Assembly: GCA_913040765.1 (NCBI GenBank)
Contig: CAJWIA010000001.1
Span: 1-23,625 of the forward strand
Source: an uncultured Anaerolineales bacterium
GTDB lineage: Bacteria > Chloroflexota > Anaerolineae > Anaerolineales > UBA11657
Reading direction: 5' to 3'
DNA length: 23,625 bases
Both the position numbers and the translations under genes were made by a program. Under the pieces are notes generated by a model that saw nothing but the letters and a program-made list of their open reading frames with translations, made no database searches and had not been told where the DNA came from. Shown here in pieces: positions 17,002 to 23,625 of the stretch (position 1 is its first letter; each line of letters starts with the position of its first letter).

Positions 17002-18918
17002 ATGAAAGCTACTGAAGAGATTAAGTCTCGTCTTGATATTACAGAGATCATAGGCGAAACTGTTAAACTCCGTCGAACTGGTAATGCCTATACTGGGTTT
17101 TGTCCATTTCATGAAAACAAGAATACGCCAGCTTTTGTAGTTTGGCCGGACAGTGGAAGTTGGAAATGTTTTGGTGCTTGTAATGATGGGGGCGATGTCT
17201 TTAGTTTTCTGATGAAAAAAGAGGGGTGGGAATTTTTGGAAGCTTTGCAGTATCTTAGTCGTCGTACTGGAGTAGAACTGGAGCATCAAACTCCGCAACA
17301 GGAAAATGAACGACAAGAGCGTCTGCGAATGCACAACTTACTTACTACAGTAAGCGAATACTACCACAAATTGTTGATTGATAATGAAGCTGCAGATGGA
17401 GCTCGTAATCTACTATTACAACGTGGTTTGTCAGAGGAAACATGGGGCGTATTCGGCCTTGGATATGCTCTTTCTAGTTGGGACGGATTGCGTAAGTTTT
17501 GTTTAGGGCAAGGTTATTCTGATGATGATCTTGTAGCTGTAGGGTTGTTAGTGAAAAAAGATACTGGTAGGGTATATGATAGATTTCGTGACCGTATTAT
17601 CATGCCAATTTGTCTACAGCAAGGGCAAGTGGTAGGTTTTGGTGCTCGTGTAGTTGACTCAGATGATCAACCCAAGTTCATGAATTCTCCACAAACTGCA
17701 TTTTTTGACAAAGGATCTCTTCTGTACGGTCTTGATAAATCTTATATGCGTATTCGCGAAGAGGGCGTTGCTGTACTGGTTGAAGGTTACATGGATGTAA
17801 TTGCCGCACATCAGGCCGGTTTTACAAATGTGGTATCTGCAATGGGTACCGCATTGACGGAAAAACAGCTGCGTTTGTTAAAAAGATATGCTTCACGTGT
17901 TGTGTTAGCATTGGACCCTGATGTTGCTGGTGATCGTGCAACTCTTCGTAGTCTGACTGTCGCTAGGCAAAATCTGGAACGAGAGTCAGCGCCTATTTTT
18001 GACCCACGAGGTTTGCTGCGTGATGAAGGTCATCTAGAGCTCGACATTCGTGTAGCAACTATGCCAAATAAAATGGATCCAGATGAACTTATAGCATCTA
18101 ATCCAGAATCTTGGCGATCTCTAATATCCAAAGCACCATCAATCGTTGATTATGTTATGGAAGTTTTTACCACAGGCCGTGATTTGCAGGATTCTAAAGT
18201 CAAAGCTGAAATAATTGATGATATTGTCCCCATAATTTCTGACGTAAGTCATCCGGCAGAAAGAGCTGATTATATGCAAAAACTTGCTCGAACCCTTCGT
18301 GTTGATGAGCGTATGATACATATGGGTAAAATGAGTGGATTCGGTAGTCGAGATAATAAAAACCGAGCTACTTCGGATAGCGATAAGCCACAAAAGAATT
18401 CAGAAGTGATTGATGAACTTGAGAATTATATTGTGGTGGCTTTCTTACGCAAACCTGAGGTAGTTGCAAGGGTTGACCGCGCATTGCGAGAAGCGGGTTC
18501 AGAAGTACTGTCTTCCCGCGATTTTGGTATTACCGAATATCAAAGGCTTTTCGAAATAATTAAGGCCAGTATAAATCAGGCTGGGATCACTCCAACAGAA
18601 TACATAGAAAACAATATGGATGCTGGTCTACATGAGAGTTGGCAAGAACTGTGCTATGCTGGAAATGAGTTAGTGTTGGAAGATGAACGTCGTATTCAGG
18701 ATGTTATTAGTTCTGCAATAAGATTGCGTAGCCGTAATTTACGTCATTGGCTTACTGAGTTGCAGCATCTTGAAACTGGTATGCGAGATCAAGGTGATTT
18801 AGAGCAAGCACAAAATTATCAGGACCTTACATTGCAATATACTCGTGCCCTTAGAGGATTACAAAGTTTATTGCGTGATTATTCAAATCCGTTAAGTGCA
18901 TTAGGCACCAACCAGTAA
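17002..18918 (+). CDS. dnaG: DNA primase
   Basis: Makes RNA primers at the replication fork. The 638-aa protein is slightly longer than E. coli DnaG. The N-terminal CHC2 zinc ribbon is GFCPFHENK...KCFGACNDGGDVFSF, with Cys34, His37, Cys56 and Cys60; the last pair is Cys-x3-Cys, not the usual Cys-x2-Cys. The RNA polymerase basic region has YDRFRDRIIMPI at about 192-203. The Toprim metal site is Glu261 in VEGYMDV with Asp305 and Asp307 in DPDVAGDRA. The C-terminal third (from about 440) is variable and fits the helicase-interaction domain. I chose the ATG at 17002 (MKATEEIKSRLDI); the frame extends to 16963, but those residues do not match the family. No strong Shine-Dalgarno is visible. Confidence 0.93.
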   Translation: MKATEEIKSRLDITEIIGETVKLRRTGNAYTGFCPFHENKNTPAFVVWPDSGSWKCFGACNDGGDVFSFLMKKEGWEFLEALQYLSRRTGVELEHQTPQQENERQERLRMHNLLTTVSEYYHKLLIDNEAADGARNLLLQRGLSEETWGVFGLGYALSSWDGLRKFCLGQGYSDDDLVAVGLLVKKDTGRVYDRFRDRIIMPICLQQGQVVGFGARVVDSDDQPKFMNSPQTAFFDKGSLLYGLDKSYMRIREEGVAVLVEGYMDVIAAHQAGFTNVVSAMGTALTEKQLRLLKRYASRVVLALDPDVAGDRATLRSLTVARQNLERESAPIFDPRGLLRDEGHLELDIRVATMPNKMDPDELIASNPESWRSLISKAPSIVDYVMEVFTTGRDLQDSKVKAEIIDDIVPIISDVSHPAERADYMQKLARTLRVDERMIHMGKMSGFGSRDNKNRATSDSDKPQKNSEVIDELENYIVVAFLRKPEVVARVDRALREAGSEVLSSRDFGITEYQRLFEIIKASINQAGITPTEYIENNMDAGLHESWQELCYAGNELVLEDERRIQDVISSAIRLRSRNLRHWLTELQHLETGMRDQGDLEQAQNYQDLTLQYTRALRGLQSLLRDYSNPLSALGTNQ

Positions 18919-18968
18919 CGTGAATTTTACGCTTACTTTAACCTAACATAGTCTAAAAAAAACAGTTG

Positions 18969-18997
18969 TTGACGCCTTTTATTACGTGTGATAAACT
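18969..18997 (+). promoter_or_regulatory. nuo operon promoter
   Basis: TTGACG (18969-18974), a 17-nt spacer and TAAACT (18992-18997) preceded by TGA, an extended -10 arrangement. The start is expected near 19004, leaving a leader of about 60 nt before nuoA. Confidence 0.65.
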
Positions 18998-19007
18998 CAT
19001 TTTAACA

Positions 19008-19025
19008 TTGTGACAAAAGCCACAA
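19008..19025 (+). promoter_or_regulatory. Candidate Rex operator
   Basis: TTGTGACAAAAGCCACAA is an 18-bp palindrome of the form TTGTG-N8-CACAA, the architecture of operators bound by the NADH/NAD+ sensor Rex. It lies just downstream of the expected nuo start site, where a bound repressor would block initiation. An extra half-site TCACAA follows at 19031-19036. A nuo operon is a known Rex target in Streptomyces. No rex gene is in this window. A weak RNA hairpin is the alternative reading. Confidence 0.6.
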
Positions 19026-19064
19026 TTAGATCACAAATAGTCTGATTAAGTCAGGGAGTAACCA

Positions 19065-19436
19065 ATGCCACTACAAGAATTGTTGAGGGATTACTTGCCC
19101 ATCGCCATATTACTTGGAGTGTCAACGGGGCTAGCTATTGCTATGGTCGTGCTTGGCCAGATACTTGGGCCTCGCAGGGATACTCCTGAAAAACTAATGC
19201 CATATGAGTCGGGCATGACACCAATAGGGACAGCAGTGAGACGTATGCCGGTACGATATTATCTTATAGCTGTTCTGTTTGTTTTATTTGATATAGAAGT
19301 GATCTTCTTGTTGCCGTATGCTGTTGTTCTAAGGAAACTAGGACTATTTGGACTTATTGAGATGCTGGTGTTTGTGATGATTTTGTTGGTAGGTTATGTA
19401 TATGTGTGGAAAAAAGGTGCTTTAGAATGGGAGTGA
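19065..19436 (+). CDS. nuoA: NADH-quinone oxidoreductase subunit A
   Basis: Small membrane subunit of complex I near the junction with the peripheral arm. The 123-aa protein has three predicted membrane helices (about 10-33, 65-88, 96-116). The conserved loop after helix 1 contains MPYESGMTPIG, and helix 2 contains FDIEVIFLLP with the conserved acidic pair. The ATG at 19065 has a strong Shine-Dalgarno AGGGAG (19053-19058). It is the first gene of the nuo operon and lies 44 nt before nuoB. Confidence 0.96.
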   Translation: MPLQELLRDYLPIAILLGVSTGLAIAMVVLGQILGPRRDTPEKLMPYESGMTPIGTAVRRMPVRYYLIAVLFVLFDIEVIFLLPYAVVLRKLGLFGLIEMLVFVMILLVGYVYVWKKGALEWE

Positions 19437-19480
19437 CGCGTAGCTAAGTTTAGAGGAATATGTAAGAGAGGCTAATTGTT

Positions 19481-19963
19481 ATGGGTGCTGAAAATAAGTT
19501 GGGTAATCTTGGAATAGTTACTACAACGCTGGAAGCGGTAGTTAATTGGGGTCGAACTGGTGCTATGTGGCCTATGCTTTTTGGTTTAGCATGCTGTGCA
19601 ATGGAGATGATCGCTACTCAAGCTGCGAATTACGATGTCAGTCGGTTTGGAATGGAATTGATGCGTGCTTCTCCTCGACAGAGTGATTTGATGATTGTAG
19701 CTGGTCGTGTCAGTCGCAAGATGGCTCCAGTGCTTCGTCGTCTATATGATCAAATGCCGGACCCAAAATGGGTTATTGCTATGGGTGATTGTGCATCGTG
19801 TAGCGGTGTATTCAACAATTACGCTCTTGTGCAAGGTGTAGACGAAATTGTTCCAGTAGATGTATATGTGGCTGGATGTCCGCCGCGACCGGAGGCATTG
19901 ATTGACGGGATAATGAAATTGCATGACAAGGTACGTGAGGAAAGTATAACTCACTGGGCATAA
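19481..19963 (+). CDS. nuoB: NADH-quinone oxidoreductase subunit B
   Basis: Carries cluster N2, the last [4Fe-4S] centre before quinone. The 160-aa protein has the ligands Cys38-Cys39 in GLACCAME, Cys104 in GDCASCSG and Cys133 in GCPPRPEAL. The N-terminus [17 protein letters not shown] is typical of the family. A GAGAGG Shine-Dalgarno lies about 9 nt before the ATG. The stop is followed after 4 nt by the nuoC start. Confidence 0.97.
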   Translation: MGAENKLGNLGIVTTTLEAVVNWGRTGAMWPMLFGLACCAMEMIATQAANYDVSRFGMELMRASPRQSDLMIVAGRVSRKMAPVLRRLYDQMPDPKWVIAMGDCASCSGVFNNYALVQGVDEIVPVDVYVAGCPPRPEALIDGIMKLHDKVREESITHWA

Positions 19964-19967
19964 TATA

Positions 19968-20492
19968 TTGAATAATCATATAGAAGCTACTATAGATCAA
20001 GTGCGGGCATTGCATCCAGAAGCTATAGAAAGTGTGATGAACTTTCGTGAAGAGCCGACTCTTATTGTGGATGCTACTCATTTGTTAGATATATGTAATT
20101 TGCTGCGCTTTGATTCCGGGCTGGATTATTCGTTGCTTGTAGATATTGCGTTTGTAGATCATTATCCAAATGAACCTCGTTTTTCATTGTCGTACATACT
20201 GCATTCGTTAGAAAAAAATGCACGTATACGCTTGCGGGTTCAACTTTCTGGGAAGTCTCCTGAAGTGTCAAGTGTCACTGCGTGTTGGAAGTCTGCCGAA
20301 TGGCCAGAGAGAGAGGCATTTGACATGATGGGCATTAATTTTGTAGGTCATCCTGACTTACGCCGCATTCTTATGCCGGCAGATTGGGATGGTCATCCTT
20401 TACGTAAAGATTATCCACTTGGTTACGAGGAAGTGCAATTTTCATTCAACTGGGAAGAGATTGACAGCAAGAAAGATTATGCCAAGGAATGA
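19968..20492 (+). CDS. nuoC: NADH-quinone oxidoreductase subunit C
   Basis: 30-kDa-type peripheral subunit of complex I, not fused to NuoD here. The 174-aa protein has the signature AEWPEREAFDMMGINFVGHPD, followed by RRILMPADWDGHPLRKDYPLG. The best start is TTG at 19968, because the family-like RALHPEAIESV segment begins upstream of the first internal ATG (residue 24). A GTG about 33 nt downstream is another possibility. The stop is 1 nt from the nuoD start. Confidence 0.93.
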   Translation: MNNHIEATIDQVRALHPEAIESVMNFREEPTLIVDATHLLDICNLLRFDSGLDYSLLVDIAFVDHYPNEPRFSLSYILHSLEKNARIRLRVQLSGKSPEVSSVTACWKSAEWPEREAFDMMGINFVGHPDLRRILMPADWDGHPLRKDYPLGYEEVQFSFNWEEIDSKKDYAKE

Positions 20493-20493
20493 T

Positions 20494-21729
20494 ATGAGTC
20501 AGGTTCGAAAATTAGAAACGACTTTGGATGAACTTAAAACACTGTTTAGTGATAAGGCTCAAACAGGCGAGACGATGGTGCTCAATCTTGGACCGCAGCA
20601 TCCTAGCACTCATGGTGTGTTACGTCTAATTTTAGAGTTGGATGGTGAAGAGGTAGTACGCTGTGTGCCTGACGTGGGATTTCTGCACACTGGCATAGAG
20701 AAGAATATGGAGGCAAAAACATATCTCAAAGCTCTTGTTATGACAGACCGTATGGATTATCTAAACAATTTAGGTAATAACCTTACATATTGTTTAGCAA
20801 TTGAGAAGCTTTGTAATATTGAAGTACCTAAACGAGCCCAAGTAATCAGAGTAATTTGTGCAGAGTTACAACGTATTGCATCTCATTTGGTCTGGTTGGG
20901 TACTTCGGCGATGGATCTTAATGCCAGTAGTGTTCTTATATACTGCTTCCGTGATCGAGAAAACTTATTAGATATTTTTGAGATGATTGGCGGCCAGCGT
21001 ATGATGACCTCATATATTCGTCCTGGTGGGGTGTGGAGGGATGTTCCGGATGAATTTGTTCCTGCTGTAAATCGTTTTCTCGACTATTTGCCGGAAAAAC
21101 TGGCAGACTATGAGCGAATGTTGACGCGCAATCCTTTGTTCATGCGACGCACAATTGATATCGGTATTATTGATCCGTCTGATGCTGTGGAACGTGGTAT
21201 GACAGGTTCTTCATTGCGTGGTTCTGGTATTAACTACGATGTTCGTAGAGCTATGCCATATAGTGGGTACGACGAATATGATTTTGATGTTCCTCTAGAA
21301 GATGGTTGTGATGTATATGCTCGTTATCGAGTGCGTATGCGTGAATTTCACGAGTCTATGGGGATTATAAAGCAAGCTTTAGATAAATTAGAGCCTGGCC
21401 CAGTTATTACGGATGATCGTAAATATAGTCCACCCCCGCGTTCAGAGCTAGGTAATAGCATGGAGGCTGTGATTCACCATTTTAAATATTGGACGGAAGG
21501 TTTCTCGGCCCCAAAAGGTGAGGTGTATGTAGCGACTGAGTCACCGAGAGGAGAACTAGGTTGTTGTCTAGTTGGTGATGGTAGTCCGAAGCCTGGTAGA
21601 GTTCACTTTCGTACTCCATCATTTCATAATCTACAATCTTTATCGTTTATGTCTGAAGGATATCTAGTTGCTGACCTTGTGGCAATGATTGGTTCGATAG
21701 ATATCGTGCTAGGAGATGTAGACCGGTGA
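20494..21729 (+). CDS. nuoD: NADH-quinone oxidoreductase subunit D
   Basis: 49-kDa-type subunit that forms the quinone-reduction site with NuoB. The 411-aa protein carries NLGPQHPSTHGVLR at about residues 31-44 (the quinone-site His/Tyr region is conserved), IASHLVWLG, and GELGCCLVGDGSPKPGRVHFRTPSF near the C-terminus. I chose the ATG at 20494, which has AAGGA at 20484-20488. In-frame ATGs further upstream (20479, 20389) overlap nuoC. The stop overlaps the GTG start of nuoE. Confidence 0.96.
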   Translation: MSQVRKLETTLDELKTLFSDKAQTGETMVLNLGPQHPSTHGVLRLILELDGEEVVRCVPDVGFLHTGIEKNMEAKTYLKALVMTDRMDYLNNLGNNLTYCLAIEKLCNIEVPKRAQVIRVICAELQRIASHLVWLGTSAMDLNASSVLIYCFRDRENLLDIFEMIGGQRMMTSYIRPGGVWRDVPDEFVPAVNRFLDYLPEKLADYERMLTRNPLFMRRTIDIGIIDPSDAVERGMTGSSLRGSGINYDVRRAMPYSGYDEYDFDVPLEDGCDVYARYRVRMREFHESMGIIKQALDKLEPGPVITDDRKYSPPPRSELGNSMEAVIHHFKYWTEGFSAPKGEVYVATESPRGELGCCLVGDGSPKPGRVHFRTPSFHNLQSLSFMSEGYLVADLVAMIGSIDIVLGDVDR

Positions 21730-22268
21730 GTTCTAATACAGCAAATCAGACACTTCGCACTAGATATTCTGCTGAAGTAAAAGATATACTGCAGCGTTAT
21801 CCAGATGATCAAAAGCGGTCAGCAGTGATGCCACTTCTTTTTCTTTCGCAGAAGGAAGGTTTGCAGGCAACTGTGTCTGTAATGAGTGAAATTGCCCAAA
21901 TCTTAGATATTTCAATTACTCAAGTGGCTTCCATTGTTGGATTTTATACACTTTACTATGCACACTCTGGAGGGAAAAACAGAATACAGATTTGCACTGA
22001 TCTTCCATGCGCTTTGCGGGGTGCAGATGATTTTGCTGACAAAGTGTGTGAAAAATTGGGTGTGAAGTTAGGTGAAACAACTGAGGATGGTGAGTTTACT
22101 GTTGAGTCGGTCATGTGTTTGGCGGCTTGTGACAAAGCACCAATGTTCCAAGTGCAAAATGGCGATGGTATCACTTACCACGAGCGTCAGACGATTTCCG
22201 ATGTACAGGCAGTAATTGAACAATTAGGAAATGTTGAGATCGATAAAAGTCCAGAAGGTGCTGAATGA
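21726..22268 (+). CDS. nuoE: NADH-quinone oxidoreductase subunit E
   Basis: 24-kDa-type subunit with the N1a [2Fe-2S] cluster of the NADH dehydrogenase module. The 180-aa protein has the four ligands Cys90 and Cys95 (CTDLPC) and Cys131 and Cys135 (CLAAC), with VGFYTLY preceding them. The start is GTG at 21726, overlapping the nuoD stop, with AGGAG at 21711-21715. The nuoE/nuoF overlap is ATGA. Confidence 0.96.
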   Translation: MSSNTANQTLRTRYSAEVKDILQRYPDDQKRSAVMPLLFLSQKEGLQATVSVMSEIAQILDISITQVASIVGFYTLYYAHSGGKNRIQICTDLPCALRGADDFADKVCEKLGVKLGETTEDGEFTVESVMCLAACDKAPMFQVQNGDGITYHERQTISDVQAVIEQLGNVEIDKSPEGAE

Positions 22269-23554
22269 CTGAGTATCTATTGTTACGTCATCGCAATCGT
22301 GGAGAAGAAAACATAGCAGATTTAGATACCTATCTAAGTTTGGGTGGATTTGAAGCGTATGAGAAAGTAGTAACTACGATGACTCCACAGGAAGTTATCG
22401 ACATTGTAAAAGCTTCTGGTCTACGTGGTAGGGGTGGAGCAGGTTTTCCTACTGGACTAAAGTGGTCTTTTCTCTCAGACCGATTCCCGCGGTATGTTGT
22501 TGCTAATTCAGATGAGTCAGAACCTGGCACATTTAAGGATAGAGAGATAATGGAGCATAATCCGTTCCAGTTTTTAGAAGGACTAATGATTTGTGCTTAT
22601 GCTGCTCAAGCGGAAGTAGCATATAACTACTGTAGGGGGGAGTTTTGGGAACTTACTCAGGTTCTAGAATCTAAAGTTCGGCAGTTAAATGATAGAGGCT
22701 TATTAGGTAGACGGGTTTTTGATACTGATTATTCATTGCAGATAAACCATCATCTTGGAGCTGGAGCTTACATTTGTGGAGAGGAATCTGCTTTGCTGGA
22801 GTCAATTGAAGGTAAATTAGGACAACCCCGTCTTAAACCACCGTTTCCAGCTGATCGTGGTTTGTATCAATTACCTACTGTGGTTAATAATACTGAGACA
22901 TTGACAAATGTTCCTCTTATAATTTCTCGTGGGCCTGAATGGTATAAATCGATTGGCACTGAAAAAAGCTGTGGACCAAAGATAATGTGCCTTTCGGGAC
23001 ATGCTAAACACCCAGGCAATTATGAAACTCCATTGGGGATTACCTTTCGAGAACTGATTTTTGACTTAGCCGGTGGTATACGAGATGACAAAGCTCTAAA
23101 AGCTATTATGCCATCTGGAGCATCTGCTCCATTTTTACCTGCAAGCGATGAAGTACTTGATACTCCATTGACGTATGAAGATATACCCAAGATTGGTTCC
23201 CAACTCGGTTCTGCTTCTATCATTTTGCTTGATGAAACTGTAGATATAAGTTGGGCGGCACTGAAGACTATGAAATTTTTTGAGCATGAATCGTGTGGTA
23301 AATGCACGCCTTGTCGCGAAGGTACTTATTGGATGTATCATTTGCTAGGCCGCATTAATAGTGACAAAGCTGAGCAAGCTGACGTAGATTTATTAGGGGA
23401 AGTAGCACAGCAGGTTGTTGGAAAGTGTCTTTGTCCTTTAGGTGATTTTGCCACCAGTGCTGTTTTCTCTGGTATCGAATTGTTTCAAAATGATTTTAAT
23501 TCACATATACCTGACGCAGTTAATGGCGCAGATAATCCCAACAAAAATAAGTGA
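22265..23554 (+). CDS. nuoF: NADH-quinone oxidoreductase subunit F
   Basis: 51-kDa-type subunit that binds NADH, FMN and cluster N3. The 429-aa protein has LRGRGGAGFPTGLKW (residues 53-67, NADH/FMN glycine-rich loop), NSDESEPGTFKDRE, YICGEESALLESIEG (FMN region), and the N3 ligands Cys344, Cys347 and Cys350 in ESCGKCTPC with Cys390 in CLCPLGD. AAGGTG precedes the ATG. The presence of NuoE and NuoF means this complex I uses NADH, unlike the 11-subunit forms that lack this module. Confidence 0.97.
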   Translation: MTEYLLLRHRNRGEENIADLDTYLSLGGFEAYEKVVTTMTPQEVIDIVKASGLRGRGGAGFPTGLKWSFLSDRFPRYVVANSDESEPGTFKDREIMEHNPFQFLEGLMICAYAAQAEVAYNYCRGEFWELTQVLESKVRQLNDRGLLGRRVFDTDYSLQINHHLGAGAYICGEESALLESIEGKLGQPRLKPPFPADRGLYQLPTVVNNTETLTNVPLIISRGPEWYKSIGTEKSCGPKIMCLSGHAKHPGNYETPLGITFRELIFDLAGGIRDDKALKAIMPSGASAPFLPASDEVLDTPLTYEDIPKIGSQLGSASIILLDETVDISWAALKTMKFFEHESCGKCTPCREGTYWMYHLLGRINSDKAEQADVDLLGEVAQQVVGKCLCPLGDFATSAVFSGIELFQNDFNSHIPDAVNGADNPNKNK

Positions 23555-23559
23555 CGCTC

Positions 23560-23625
23560 ATGACTGAATCTATCCTCGTAAATATTGATGATAAAGAAGT
23601 TGCTGTACCTAAAGGCACATTAGTT
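23560..23625 (+). CDS. nuoG: NADH-quinone oxidoreductase subunit G, 5' end only
   Basis: The last 66 nt encode 22 codons beginning MTESILVNIDDKEVAVPKGT. This matches the start of the ferredoxin-like [2Fe-2S] domain of NuoG (VxIDGxxVxVPxGT). It lies 5 nt after nuoF, at the expected place in the nuo order. The rest is beyond the right edge. A different 2Fe-2S protein is possible but less likely. Confidence 0.85.
   Translation, partial: MTESILVNIDDKEVAVPKGTLV

Noticed and set aside
18919..18968. Intrinsic terminator between dnaG and nuoA
   Set aside because: There is an A-rich run (about 18955-18962) but no stable GC hairpin followed by U; dnaG transcription may run into nuo or end by another mechanism.
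1..23625. Mobile element, CRISPR, phage or defence system
   Set aside because: No transposase, integrase, spaced direct repeats or defence-type domains were seen; all large ORFs are recognisable housekeeping families.

Overview
The window is a compact, AT-rich bacterial chromosome segment that is almost entirely coding. It is a housekeeping region, not a mobile or defence island: I see no transposase, integrase, CRISPR array, phage gene or toxin-antitoxin pair. Some features recall Chloroflexota (Dehalococcoidia or SAR202-like): a DUF951 protein beside an M50 protease, a fused glycyl-tRNA synthetase, a T-box-controlled trp operon, a Cys-x3-Cys primase zinc ribbon and split nuoC/nuoD. This placement is an inference from gene content, not a phylogenetic result.

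Left part (1-6557, minus strand): a tryptophan operon transcribed trpE-trpG-trpD-trpC-trpF-trpB, with trpB cut by the window edge. Genes are coupled by 4-nt overlaps (trpE/trpG, trpD/trpC) or short gaps. A leader of about 430 nt precedes trpE. It has a near-consensus promoter (TTGACA, 17 nt, TATAAA), a T-box riboswitch with UGG (Trp) as its apparent specifier codon, and an intrinsic terminator, so the operon should be read through when tRNA-Trp is uncharged. The promoter's -35 box overlaps the stop codon of the upstream GIY-YIG gene, which sits 2 nt after an M50 site-2 protease gene.

Middle (6558-18918, plus strand): from a divergent promoter pair come a DUF951 zinc-type small protein, an MGDG-synthase-like glycosyltransferase, a GNAT acetyltransferase, a CbpA-type DnaJ, tRNA-Gln(UUG), glmU, a CNNM/CorC membrane protein, recO, a fused alpha-beta glycyl-tRNA synthetase and dnaG. 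At recO and glmU a -10 element lies 7 nt before the start codon, so both may be leaderless mRNAs.

Right part (18919-23625, plus strand): the start of a respiratory complex I operon, nuoA-B-C-D-E-F and the first 22 codons of nuoG. Its promoter region holds an 18-bp TTGTG-N8-CACAA palindrome with the architecture of a Rex (NADH/NAD+ sensor) operator.

No wholly new system was found. The most informative signals are regulatory: the Trp T-box, the Rex-like site, the candidate leaderless promoters and a possible second trp promoter that would bypass the T-box.
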